Of a stretch of DNA of 64,000 bases, positions 36,517 to 45,572 are shown piece by piece; the first letter of the stretch is position 1, and the number at the start of each line of letters is the position of its first letter. The stretch comes from Roseiarcus sp963835885. GTDB lineage: Bacteria; Pseudomonadota; Alphaproteobacteria; Rhizobiales; Beijerinckiaceae. The position numbers and the translations under genes are program-made. Under the pieces are notes generated by a model. The model did no database searches. It worked only from the letters and a program-made list of their open reading frames with translations, and was not told the DNA's origin. The stretch covers positions 41,137-105,136 of the forward strand of contig CAWIHF010000019.1 in NCBI GenBank assembly GCA_963835885.1. Direction: 5' to 3'.

Positions 36517-39099
36517 TCACGTCCCCCGCGGCTTCGCCCGATTGGTCGGCGCCGCGTTCGCCGGGTCCTCCGGCCAGAAGTGGCGCGGATAACGGCCGCG
36601 GAGATCGGAGCGCACCGCGGCCCAGGAGCCGCGCCAGAAATTCGGCAGGTCGCGGGTGATCTGGATCGGCCGATGGGCCGGCGACAGGAGATGCAGGGTG
36701 AGCGGAATGCGACCGCCGGCGACCGACGGGTGCTCGCCAAGACCGAACAGCTCCTGCACGCGTAGCGCGATGGCGGGTCCCGCCTCGGCCTCGTAGTCGA
36801 TCGGGACGGCCGTTCCGGTCGGAGCCACGAAATGGGTCGGGGCCTCGTCGTCGAGCCGGCGGGACAGCTCCCACGGAAGCATCGCGCGCAGCGCTTGCGA
36901 CAGGTCGTCCGCGCCGATCTCGTCGAGGCGCGTCTTGCCGGGGAGAAACGGCGCCAGCCAATCCGGATCCTTGCTTAGCCGCTCGTCTGACAGATCGGGC
37001 CATGGCTCGCCTTCGGCGCGACGCAGAAACAAAATTCTGTCGCGCCATTGCCTGAGCGCCTTGCTCCAGGGCAGACCGGCCAAGCCCAGCGCCAGGACTC
37101 CCCGCGCGAGCGTGACCGCGCTCCCCTCGTCGGGCGGAACCGCAAGAGGCTGTTCGGCAAGGACGAGCGCGCCGAGCCGCCGGCGGCGGCGGGCTCTCAG
37201 CGAAGCGGAGGCGCGATCGAAGACGAGCTCCTCCACAGTCTCGATCGAGCCGCCGGCGACCGCCTCGATGTCGTCCAGCGTCAGCGGCGCGGCGAGGAGG
37301 ATGCGCGCTGCGGTCGCGCGGCCGGCGACCTCGCCGATGGCGAGAAACGGCTCCCCCGCCAGCGCCTCATGCGGCTCGAGCGAAGCCGCGCGCCCATTGG
37401 CCATCAGGAACTCGCCCCTCCTGCCCCGCGCCATGGCGATGCGGTCGGGATAGGCGGAGGCGAGGAGGGCGCCGGGGTGCGTATGAGGAAGCTTCCCCTC
37501 ACCCCAGCCCTCTCCCGCATAGCCCGTCGAGAGACGGGCGTCTTTCGACGCCCTTTGCGGGAGAGGGGGCGAATCCCTTCTCCCGCTTGCGGGAGAAGGT
37601 GGCGCGGAGCGCCGGATGAGGGTTTCCGCCCTCTGCGCCAACCCTTTTGCGAGCCGCCTTGCGTCCTCCGCCCGCGGTGAGCGATCGCGGCGGAACGCCT
37701 CGAGCCGGGCCGTCAGATCGACGGCGTCGCCGCCGAGGCCGCGCTCGGTCAGAACGACGGCCGCTTCGCCCGCCGTTTGCGCCTCGCCGCTCAGCGCCGC
37801 GTCAAGAACCATGCGGGCAAGCCGGGGCGGCAACGCAAGTCGGGAGATCGCGCGGCCTTCGTGCGTGATGCGGCCGTCCGCGTCGATCGCGCCGATCGAC
37901 GTTAGGAGCGCGCGGGCTTCGGCGAGCGCGCCGCGCGGGGGCGGATCGAGAAAGGCGAGGCGCGCCGGATCGGCCTCGCCCCAGACGGCGCAGTCGATGA
38001 GCAGCCCGGAAAGGTCGGCCGACAGGATTTCCGGCTGGGCGTAGGGCCGGAGTCCGCCGTTCGCCGCCTCCTCCCACAGGCGGAAGCAGACGCCGGGCTC
38101 GACGCGCCCGGCGCGGCCGCGCCGTTGGTCGGCGTTGGCGCGGGAGACGCGCACGGTCTCGAGCCGCGTCAGGCCGACATCCGGCTCATAGCGCGGGACG
38201 CGCATGAGGCCGCAGTCGATCACCACGCGGACGCCCTCGATGGTGAGCGACGTCTCGGCGATCGAGGTGGCGAGCACGATCTTGAGCCGACCGGCAGCGG
38301 CGGGCGCGACGGCGAGATCCTGCGCCCGCGCGTCCATGGCCCCATAGAGCGGCGCGATGTCGACGTCCGGCCGCCTGACGCGCGCCTGCAAGGTTTCGGC
38401 GACGCGGCGAATCTCGCTCTGCCCCGGCAGGAAGACGAGCATCGAGCCGGTCTCGCTGGCCAGCGCCTCCAGCGCGACCCGCGCGACGTCGTCTTCGATC
38501 CGCGCGCGCGGATCGCGCCCGACATAGCGGGTCGCGACGGAAAAGGCGCGGCCGGCGCTTTCGATGAGCGGCGCGTCGCCGAGGAGCGCGCGCACCCGCG
38601 CCCCGTCGAGCGTCGCCGACATCACCAGAAGCCGCAGGTCCTCGCGCAAGGCGCCTTGCGCGTCGAGCGCCAGCGCAAGCCCGAGATCCGCGTCGAGCGA
38701 GCGCTCGTGGAACTCGTCGAACAGCACCGCCGCGACGCCCTCGAGCGAGGGATCGTCGAGGATCATGCGGGTGAACACGCCCTCGGTGACGACCTCGATC
38801 CGCGTGCGCGCCGAAACCAGGCTTTGCAGGCGCACGCGCAGGCCGATCGTCTCGCCGACCGCCTCGCCGAGGGTCGCCGCCATGCGCGCCGCGGCGGCGC
38901 GGGCGGCAAGGCGGCGCGGCTCGAGCAGCAGCAGGCGCTTCCGCGCCGCCCAGGGCTCGTCGATGAGGGCGAGCGGGGCCCGCGTCGTCTTGCCGGCGCC
39001 GGGCGGCGCGACGAGCACGGCGCGCGCGTGCGCAGCGAGCGCGGCGCGAAGCGCGCCGAGCACGTCGTCGATCGGCAGGGGCGCGCCGAGCTCGGTCAT
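36517..39099 (-). CDS. hrpB: ATP-dependent helicase HrpB with in-frame repeat insertion
   Basis: 860 residues. Walker A APPGAGKTT (31-39), the HrpB-type DEAH variant FDEFHERS, motif III VMSATLDGARV, motif V IAETSLTI and motif VI QRRGRAGR are all present, plus the HrpB C-terminal domain. Residues ~494-538 are a non-homologous low-complexity insert encoded by a palindromic repeat (37487-37619); the helicase core is not touched. ATG at 39099 is preferred; 39135 would add 12 residues. Confidence 0.92.
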   Translation of the reverse strand: MTELGAPLPIDDVLGALRAALAAHARAVLVAPPGAGKTTRAPLALIDEPWAARKRLLLLEPRRLAARAAAARMAATLGEAVGETIGLRVRLQSLVSARTRIEVVTEGVFTRMILDDPSLEGVAAVLFDEFHERSLDADLGLALALDAQGALREDLRLLVMSATLDGARVRALLGDAPLIESAGRAFSVATRYVGRDPRARIEDDVARVALEALASETGSMLVFLPGQSEIRRVAETLQARVRRPDVDIAPLYGAMDARAQDLAVAPAAAGRLKIVLATSIAETSLTIEGVRVVIDCGLMRVPRYEPDVGLTRLETVRVSRANADQRRGRAGRVEPGVCFRLWEEAANGGLRPYAQPEILSADLSGLLIDCAVWGEADPARLAFLDPPPRGALAEARALLTSIGAIDADGRITHEGRAISRLALPPRLARMVLDAALSGEAQTAGEAAVVLTERGLGGDAVDLTARLEAFRRDRSPRAEDARRLAKGLAQRAETLIRRSAPPSPASGRRDSPPLPQRASKDARLSTGYAGEGWGEGKLPHTHPGALLASAYPDRIAMARGRRGEFLMANGRAASLEPHEALAGEPFLAIGEVAGRATAARILLAAPLTLDDIEAVAGGSIETVEELVFDRASASLRARRRRRLGALVLAEQPLAVPPDEGSAVTLARGVLALGLAGLPWSKALRQWRDRILFLRRAEGEPWPDLSDERLSKDPDWLAPFLPGKTRLDEIGADDLSQALRAMLPWELSRRLDDEAPTHFVAPTGTAVPIDYEAEAGPAIALRVQELFGLGEHPSVAGGRIPLTLHLLSPAHRPIQITRDLPNFWRGSWAAVRSDLRGRYPRHFWPEDPANAAPTNRAKPRGT
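37487..37619. repeat. Palindromic repeat (copy D) inside hrpB, in frame
   Basis: About 133 bp with nested hairpins: CTCTCCCGCA.../...TGCGGGAGAG around GTCGAGAGAC, and TTCTCCCGCTTGCGGGAGAA. The latter matches copy C (28148-28258). It carries no stop codon on the hrpB strand and keeps the frame, encoding a Pro/Ser/Arg/Gly-rich segment. Confidence 0.8.
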
Positions 39100-39259
39100 C
39101 GGCGCTTCCTTCGCAGCCGCGGCCGCGAGGGGCAAGGTTTGGCCCGCCGAGTCCGCGGAATCCTTCGGATTCGATCGCCGTTGCGGCGCCCAAGCATTGG
39201 CGCCAAAGTAGGTAGCCCAGCCTATGGCGCGCGACCGGCCCTCAGATTATCGTTCATTT

Positions 39260-39281
39260 TCCTTCGATGAGAAACGAAGGA
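39260..39281. promoter_or_regulatory. Inverted repeat upstream of the PQQ dehydrogenase
   Basis: TCCTTCG and CGAAGGA flank an 8-nt loop, about 70 bp before the dehydrogenase ATG. It could be an operator or leader hairpin controlling this metal-dependent locus. No direct evidence. Confidence 0.35.
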
Positions 39282-39351
39282 GTTCCAGGGGCTCTTGCAC
39301 GCGCAACACGCGGGGCCAACGTCCGTTATTGTCGCATTGGGAGGAAAACAA

Positions 39352-41067
39352 ATGGCGAAACTTACCAGCGCGCTCCTCGGGGGCGCCGCGGTCGCTTACT
39401 GCCTGATTGCCGGCCTGGGCTCGGCACTCGCAAACGAGTCCGTCATCAAGGGCGGAGCGGACCCGAACGAGTGGGCGGTCTACGGCAAGGACTACGCCAA
39501 CACGCGGTTTAGCCCGCTCAAGTCGATCAACACGGGCAATGTGTCGCATCTGACGCTCGCCTACTCGTTTTCGCTCGGCTCCCTCCGCTCCAACAAATCG
39601 ACGCCGCTGGTCATCGGCGACACCCTGTACGTCTCGACATCGTGGGGTCCGAGATACGTCTATGCGCTCGACGCCGCGACCGGCGCGCGCAAGTGGACCT
39701 ACGAGCCCGACATGCCCGACGACACGCTGCAGTTCGCCTGCTGCGACGTCGACAGCCGCGGCCTGGCTTATGCCGACGGCAGGATCTTCCTCGGCCGTCT
39801 CGACGGCAAGCTGGTGGCGCTCGACGCCAGCACGGGCAAGGAAGTGTGGAAGGCCGATGTCATCGACTACACGCAAGGCGCGGTCATCACCTCGCCCCCG
39901 CTGGTGGTGAAGAACCTGGTGATCACCGGCTTCGGCGGCGGCGAATATGGCGTGCGCGGCTCCCTGCAGGCCTACGACATCAATACCGGCAAGCAGGTCT
40001 GGAAGACCTACACCGTGCCGCTCAAGGACGAACCGAACGGCGACACCTGGAAGGGCGACTCGGCCGTCCATGGCGGCGGCGCGCCCTGGCTGGTCGGCTC
40101 CTACGATCCGAAGACCAACACTGTCTTCTGGGGCACCAGCAATCCCGGTCCCTGGAACTCGGCGGTTCGCTCGACCGGCAACGGCGACTTCGGCAAGTTG
40201 ACCAACCTCTACACCTCCTCGACGCTGGCCCTCGACGCCGACACCGGGAAGATCAAGTGGTGGGTGCAGCAGACCCCGGCGGACGCATGGGACTATGACG
40301 GGGTCAACGAACTCGTGCTCGCCGACCTGAAGATCGACGGCAAGGAGACGCCGACCTACATGAAGGCCGACCGTAACGGCTTCTTCTTCGTCGTCAACCG
40401 CGAGACGGGCAAAGTCCTGTCGGCGGAAAAATACGTTCCGACCACCTGGGCCAAGAAGTGGGATATCACGACGCTGCGCGCCGAAGAGGATCCCGATAAG
40501 CGCGCCGGCCCGGGGCATCCGGCCAAGGGAGCCTGCCCGAACCTGATCGGCGGCAAGAACTGGCAGCCGATGTCGTATAACCCAGACACCGGCCTCGTCT
40601 ACATTCCCTCCAACAATCTCTGCATGGATTGGACGGTCTCCGACGTCGCTTATAAGCGCGGGATCTTCTATCTCGGCGGAGAATTCCCGCCGGTCATGCC
40701 GAAAGAAGGATATCTCGGCGAATTGATGGCCTGGGACCCGGTGAAGCACGAGAAGAAGTGGGGCATCAAGGAAGACCTGCCGTTCAACGGAGGCACGCTG
40801 ACGACGGCTGGCAATCTCGTGTTCGCCGGCAATCTGCACGGAGACTTCCAGGCGATAGACGCGACCGACGGCAAGGTGCTGTGGCAGAAGAACCTCGGCT
40901 CCGGCATCGGCGCAGGGCCGATCACCTATTCGGTGAACGGCAAACAATATGTCGCCATCGTTGTGGGGCGGACCGTTTCGCTGGCGGCGTTCCTGGGACC
41001 GATCGGTAACAAGATGCTGGCGGCGTCGCCTGAAGGCGGCGCATTGTTCGTCTTCACGGTCGACTGA
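39352..41067 (+). CDS. PQQ-dependent alcohol dehydrogenase, lanthanide-type signature
   Basis: 571 residues, periplasmic (signal peptide ending near LGSALAN). Beta-propeller quinoprotein of the methanol/ethanol family: vicinal disulfide Cys130-Cys131 (FACCDVD), metal ligands Glu198 (GGGEYG) and Asn264 (TSNPGPW), catalytic Asp314 with a second Asp316 two residues on (AWDYDG). In characterised enzymes this extra Asp marks lanthanide (XoxF/PedH-type) rather than calcium dependence, where Ala or Ser occurs. GGGAGGA precedes the ATG. The next gene encodes its likely redox/assembly partner. Alcohol preference is not predictable. Confidence 0.93.
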   Translation: MAKLTSALLGGAAVAYCLIAGLGSALANESVIKGGADPNEWAVYGKDYANTRFSPLKSINTGNVSHLTLAYSFSLGSLRSNKSTPLVIGDTLYVSTSWGPRYVYALDAATGARKWTYEPDMPDDTLQFACCDVDSRGLAYADGRIFLGRLDGKLVALDASTGKEVWKADVIDYTQGAVITSPPLVVKNLVITGFGGGEYGVRGSLQAYDINTGKQVWKTYTVPLKDEPNGDTWKGDSAVHGGGAPWLVGSYDPKTNTVFWGTSNPGPWNSAVRSTGNGDFGKLTNLYTSSTLALDADTGKIKWWVQQTPADAWDYDGVNELVLADLKIDGKETPTYMKADRNGFFFVVNRETGKVLSAEKYVPTTWAKKWDITTLRAEEDPDKRAGPGHPAKGACPNLIGGKNWQPMSYNPDTGLVYIPSNNLCMDWTVSDVAYKRGIFYLGGEFPPVMPKEGYLGELMAWDPVKHEKKWGIKEDLPFNGGTLTTAGNLVFAGNLHGDFQAIDATDGKVLWQKNLGSGIGAGPITYSVNGKQYVAIVVGRTVSLAAFLGPIGNKMLAASPEGGALFVFTVD

Positions 41068-41224
41068 GCAAGAGCGAAAGGGAGGAGACAGAGATGCGTT
41101 TCAGTTTGTTGCAGACGGCGCTTGCTGTCTCCGCCCTCGCTGTTGCGGCGTTCTGCGCGAGCGGCCCTCCCACGCTCGCGCAGAACACGCCCGCCAACCC
41201 TCTGCGCTTGTGCGCGGATCCTAG

Positions 41225-42835
41225 CCCGCATTATGCACCGCGCTGACCGTTCTTCCGGGTCTTTCGTGGCATTTGGTTGATTTTGGTCGAGTTTGGACGT
41301 GTTGGTTCGGCTCGGGCTTTGAGCCTGAGTTTTGGTTGGAGGGGGGTTTGCAGGTTGGTGGGATGGGTTTGCGTTTTGGGGCCTCGCGCCCCGTCGCTCA
41401 GGTGACGAGACGCGGTATGCGTTCCAAAGCGAGGCGCAGAATATCCTGCGCCGGGCACGAGGTCGGCAAGTGCACGCGGATCATCGTTTTCATTTCGACG
41501 ACGCGGGCGGCGATCTTGATGAGGCGCAGGCGCAAGGTGTCGAACTGGGCGACGCGCCACATCGAGCGCTTCGGCATCGAGACGCGAAGCCCCCACATCA
41601 GCCAATAAGCGCCGGCGTGGAGGAAGAGACGGAACTGATTGGCCGTCGCCTTCGTGCAGGACGTGCGGTCCGCCGCCAGATGCGTCTTCCAGGATTTGAT
41701 GTGGTTTTCGGCTTGGCCGCGTCGGCAGTAGAGGTCTTCGTACAGCGCGCGGGCGTTGCGCTTTTGCAGATTGGTCACGACGAAGCGCGTGTCGGGTCCG
41801 TCCTCGCCGACTTCGACGCGCGCGATGATCCGCTCGACGCGGCTCCAGCTCTGTGCGCCATCGTAGAACTCCTTGAAGCGGCGGAGCTTGCCGTCCTCCT
41901 CGAACCGCGCCTTCGTGCTGGCTTCGAGAGCCTCGACATGACGACGCAACGTCGTGGTCGGCGCGACGCCGAGGATGTAGTCGATGCCGTTGGCGCGACA
42001 CCAATCGAGAACCTCGGGGCCGCAATAATGGCTGTCGGCGCGCAGGAGAATCTCGGTGTGGGGCCAGTGAGCGCGGATCGCGCGCAGCAGCCGGCGCAAG
42101 AAGGGCTTGATCTCGGCGCCGCTCGGCCGTTTGGCGGGACGAAGCACGGCCGTGACGAAGCGGCCCTCGCCGTCGAACACGACAATCGGCTGAAAGCCGT
42201 ATTCGTCGTAATGCGCGTTGAACAGCCGCAATTGCTGGCCGCCGTGCACCGCGTCGAACGTGTCGTCGATATCGAGCGTGATCCGTTTGGGAACCTTGGC
42301 AAACGACTCGCAATAGAGGTCGACCATCGCACGGCCCATTCGCAACAGCGCGCGAGCGTCCGGCAGGTTCTCCAATCGCGAGATCGTCGATTGCGAGCAC
42401 AACTCCCGATCCGACGGCGTCAGATCGAGCGCCATCTTGAATATCGGGTCGCTGCGCAGGGAATTGGCGTCGATCCCGTCCTCGTAGCCGGCGCCGATCA
42501 TCAACAGCCGAAACCGGATGATGTCCGCCAAGCTGTGGGTGATCTGATCGGGCGCCCGAGGATCGACCACACACGCGGCCAGCCGATCCGCGACCCGAAG
42601 CCGCTGTTCGACTTCGCGCAACGCCAAAATGCCGCCGTCCGACGAAAGCAACCCTCCATCGAATTTGGCCACAACGGCTTTGCCCGAAACCGATGACAGA
42701 CCAGGCAGCGGCAGCATAGAATCGTTCATGGCGGGTGTGGCTCACCTGAAATCGCGCGAATCGGCGTCGACAACCGGATTTACGCAAAATCAGTCGCTTA
42801 GGCTACTCCCGCCGACCCGCGACGCATAATGCGGG
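41225..42835 (-). mobile_element. IS1380-family insertion sequence, complete
   Basis: 1611 bp. Terminal inverted repeats CCCGCATTATGC (41225-41236) and GCATAATGCGGG (42824-42835) are perfect over 12 bp and flanked by the target duplication CTAG (41221-41224 and 42836-42839). One transposase gene fills it. The sequence between the transposase and the left end is strongly G/T-rich on the plus strand. The exact duplication suggests a recent insertion. Confidence 0.93.
41398..42729 (-). CDS. IS1380-family transposase
   Basis: 443 residues, full length. DDE features: ITLDIDDTFDAVHG (first Asp), LLRADSHYCGPEVLDWC (second Asp) and YCRRGQAENHIKSWK (Glu). No frameshift or stop, so the element may still move. 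A different IS1380 lineage from the one at 19387. Confidence 0.92.
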   Translation of the reverse strand: MNDSMLPLPGLSSVSGKAVVAKFDGGLLSSDGGILALREVEQRLRVADRLAACVVDPRAPDQITHSLADIIRFRLLMIGAGYEDGIDANSLRSDPIFKMALDLTPSDRELCSQSTISRLENLPDARALLRMGRAMVDLYCESFAKVPKRITLDIDDTFDAVHGGQQLRLFNAHYDEYGFQPIVVFDGEGRFVTAVLRPAKRPSGAEIKPFLRRLLRAIRAHWPHTEILLRADSHYCGPEVLDWCRANGIDYILGVAPTTTLRRHVEALEASTKARFEEDGKLRRFKEFYDGAQSWSRVERIIARVEVGEDGPDTRFVVTNLQKRNARALYEDLYCRRGQAENHIKSWKTHLAADRTSCTKATANQFRLFLHAGAYWLMWGLRVSMPKRSMWRVAQFDTLRLRLIKIAARVVEMKTMIRVHLPTSCPAQDILRLALERIPRLVT

Positions 42836-44074
42836 CTAGCAATCTGCCCTTCTCGAGCAACAATCCGGCCAAGCCGGGGATCTATAACGAAATTGGCGAG
42901 GCCATCGGTACGGCGCTCGGGCGGCCGGTGACGCATGTCTGGTATCGCACCTATTTCGGCAAACGCGCGGTGCGCGTCACCATGCTCGCCAAGCAATGCG
43001 ACGCGACCATCGGCCTGCCCGACAGCGACGACTTCATGGGGCCCAAGGTCATCTTCTCGAAGCCCCTGTTCAATATGGGCTACGCCATTGTCGCGCCGAA
43101 CGGGCAGACTTACGCCAACCTCGAGGACCTCAAGGGCAAGCGCGTCGCGGTGCAGTTCGAGACCGAGCCGCACAACCTCGTCGGACCGCGCGACGACATG
43201 ACGGCGGTGACGGTGCTCTCGCCCGAGGAGGGGATGAAGGCGCTCGCAGACGGAAAGGCCGATGCGGCGTTCCTCTGGGCCCCGAGCGCAGGCTTCCTCA
43301 ACAAGACCGCCTATGACGGGCGCTTCGTCATCGTTCCGGTCGATGGGCCAGGACTGAGCTTCGCGACCGCAATCGGGTTCCCCAAAGCGTCGAAGGCGCT
43401 GCGCGATTCGATCGACGCGATCCTGCCAGAGGTCTCGAAGCAGTTCCCCGCCCTGCTCGCCAAACACGGGATCGTTCCCGAGGGGGCGCGAGCGGAATCG
43501 TCCGACAAGCCCGCAATCATCGAAAAGGCCGTCGTCGTGGTGGACCAGGTGGCCCCGCCTGCCGCCGCCGCGCCGACGCCCTCCCCCGCCGCGCCTGCCC
43601 CCGCTCGCGCCGCGCCTGCCTCCGCGCCGACGCAGACAGTGGCCGCCAGCGACGCAGCGGAGTTGTTTGACGTTGCGCCGCCCATGCCGCCCGCAACGCC
43701 CGAGCTGATCGCCGAGGGCAGGGAGGTGTTCAACGGCACCTGCGCGCACTGCCACGGTCCCAATGCGAACGAGGGCGAAAAAAGGATCGACCTTCGCCGC
43801 CTCAAGCTTCGCTACGGCGACAGAGCGCCTGACAAGTTCTGGAAGACGGTGCACGAGGGCCGCCCGGACAAGGGCATGCCGATCTGGAAGGGCGTGTTCA
43901 CCGACGAACAGTTCACCCAGATCTACGCGTTCCTGTCGTCGGTCCAGTCGACGGAGTAGGCGCTCGTGGATCGTCCCGGCCAAGGCGGGAACCCAAGTTT
44001 TTGCAGGACGATTGAAATCTTGCGCTGGCGGCGCGGCGCTTCCTCCCGGCTCGGCGCCTGAGTCAACGCAAAAC

Positions 44075-44100
44075 GGCGGGCCTTCCTTCGAAGGCCCGCC
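44075..44100 (-). terminator. Intrinsic terminator after rplA
   Basis: A 10-bp GC stem (GGCGGGCCTT / AAGGCCCGCC) with loop CCTTCG, followed on the minus strand by GTTTTG. It lies ~25 bp beyond the rplA stop and would also work weakly for the converging plus-strand gene. Confidence 0.8.
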
Positions 44101-44124
44101 GCGGTCTTGCGTTAGATCCTGCGC

Positions 44125-44838
44125 TTACGCCCCGACCGAAGTCGCTGTTTGCAGCGTCGAGAGGTCGAGCCTGACGCCCGGGCCCATGGTTGAGGACACC
44201 GCGGCGCGCAAAAGGTAGTGGCCCTTGGCGCCCGGGGGCTTCGCCCGGTTCACCGCGTCGACGAAGGCCTTGATGTTCTCGGCGAGCTTGTCGTCGCCGA
44301 ACGAGGCCTTGCCGACCGAACCCTGCACGATGCCGGCCTTCTCGGCGCGGAACTCGACGGCGCCGCCCTTCGACGCCGCGACCGCCGCCTTGACGTCCAT
44401 CGTCACCGTGCCGACCTTCGGGTTCGGCATCAGGCCGCGGGGGCCCAAAACCTTGCCGAGACGGCCGACGAGCGGCATCATGTCGGGCGTGGCGATGCAG
44501 CGGTCGAAGTTGATCTCGCCGCCCTGTACGGCGGCGACGAGATCCTCCGCCCCGACCACGTCGGCGCCGGCCTCGCGCGCTTCGTCCGCCTTTGCCCCGC
44601 GGGCGAACACCGCGACGCGCAAGGTGCGCCCGGTGCCGTTCGGCAGGTTGACGACGCCGCGCACCATCTGGTCGGCGTGCTTCGGATCGACGCCGAGGTT
44701 GAGGGAGAGTTCGACCGTCTCGTCGAACTTGACCTTGGCGTTGGTCTTGACGAGCTTGAGCGCCTCGTCGAGCTTATAGAGCCGGGTGCGCTCGACCGCC
44801 TCGCCCGCGTTCTTGATTCTCTTGCCGTGCTTCGACAT
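44125..44838 (-). CDS. rplA: 50S ribosomal protein L1
   Basis: 237 residues from MSKHGKRIKNAGEAVER to LDLSTLQTATSVGA, with the L1 signature GRLGKVLGPRGLMPNPKVGTV. The frame is open far upstream through rplK in another frame, but L1 begins at 44838, 5 bp after the rplK stop. It ends at a terminator; rplJ/rplL are not downstream. Confidence 0.97.
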   Translation of the reverse strand: MSKHGKRIKNAGEAVERTRLYKLDEALKLVKTNAKVKFDETVELSLNLGVDPKHADQMVRGVVNLPNGTGRTLRVAVFARGAKADEAREAGADVVGAEDLVAAVQGGEINFDRCIATPDMMPLVGRLGKVLGPRGLMPNPKVGTVTMDVKAAVAASKGGAVEFRAEKAGIVQGSVGKASFGDDKLAENIKAFVDAVNRAKPPGAKGHYLLRAAVSSTMGPGVRLDLSTLQTATSVGA

Positions 44839-44843
44839 GGCGC

Positions 44844-45290
44844 TTACTCCACCACCTGCAGGCCCATCGAACGGGCCGAGCCTTCGATCATTTTCATCGC
44901 GGATTCGATCGAGTCGCAGTTGAGGTCGACGATCTTCTTCTCGGCGATCTCGCGCACCTGCTCCTTCGTCACCTTGCCGACGTAGCCGCGGCCGGGCGTC
45001 TTGGCGCCGGATGCCGGCTTCTTGCCGAGCTTGAGGTTCGCCGCCTTCTTCAGCCAGAAGGTCACCGGCGGCTGGCGCATCTCGAAGGTGAACGAACGAT
45101 CCTGAAAGGCGGTGATGACGACCGGGATCGGCGAGCCCTTCTCCATTTGCGCGGTGCGCGCGTTGAAGGCCTTGCAGAACTCCATGATGTTGAGGCCGCG
45201 CTGGCCGAGCGCCGGACCGATCGGCGGCGACGGATTGGCCGCCCCCGCCGGCACTTGCAGTTTGATGTAGCCGACAATTTTCTTTGCCAT
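44844..45290 (-). CDS. rplK: 50S ribosomal protein L11
   Basis: 148 residues: MAKKIVGYIKLQVPAGAANPSPPIGPALGQRGLNIMEFCKAFN in parts, plus the Lys-rich C-terminus. Forms a two-gene operon with rplA. The usual upstream secE-nusG genes are missing; an accessory patch begins 280 bp away. Confidence 0.97.
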   Translation of the reverse strand: MAKKIVGYIKLQVPAGAANPSPPIGPALGQRGLNIMEFCKAFNARTAQMEKGSPIPVVITAFQDRSFTFEMRQPPVTFWLKKAANLKLGKKPASGAKTPGRGYVGKVTKEQVREIAEKKIVDLNCDSIESAMKMIEGSARSMGLQVVE

Positions 45291-45572
45291 GATGCTGCTC
45301 CATGCGCAGACGCCGCCCCCGAGGCTTTCGCTTTCGAGAACTGCGCCAGGTTTGCAGTTTCGTGGTGCGAACGAGCCTCCCGGCTGGCGACCGGGCGTTC
45401 TTCCACAGGGGTGAAGGCGGGGCTGCTAGCAGGTTTGCGGGCTGGGGGCAACTGCGGCATAGTTCGCGACTGTCAGTGAACTTCGTCCTAAGGTGTCCTG
45501 CAGTGACCTCGAAGGACGGCCCGCCGCGACCCAACAGAAGCGGTTCTAGGACAGCCGCTCCGAGAGGAGATT
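45291..45572. other. Spacer between rplK and accessory genes
   Basis: 282 bp. It should hold the rplKA promoter and leader on the minus strand. No nusG or secE remnant and no tRNA-Trp was recognised. The G+C content falls sharply near its right end, marking the island edge. Confidence 0.4.

Larger units (their letters stand above)
41094..43959 (+). pseudogene. XoxJ-like binding protein fused to cytochrome c, split by an IS
   Basis: The 5' part (41094-41224) encodes a signal peptide and ...LRLCADP; the 3' part (42840-43959) continues SNLPFSSNNP... Joining them across the IS gives 1251 nt, a 416-residue protein. The N-terminal domain is the quinoprotein-associated substrate-binding type (CADPSNLPFS, GKRVAVQFETEPHNLVG, DGKADAAFLWAPSAG). 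A Pro/Ala linker leads to a C-terminal cytochrome c domain with CAHCH and Met in GMPIWKG. It likely takes electrons from, or matures, the upstream dehydrogenase. As sequenced, the fragments cannot yield the exported fusion. Confidence 0.9.

Noticed and set aside
39247..40947. Open frame of 566 codons on the minus strand across the PQQ dehydrogenase
   Set aside because: It is antisense to a clearly homologous gene; long antisense frames are expected at this G+C content and the product shows no family motif.
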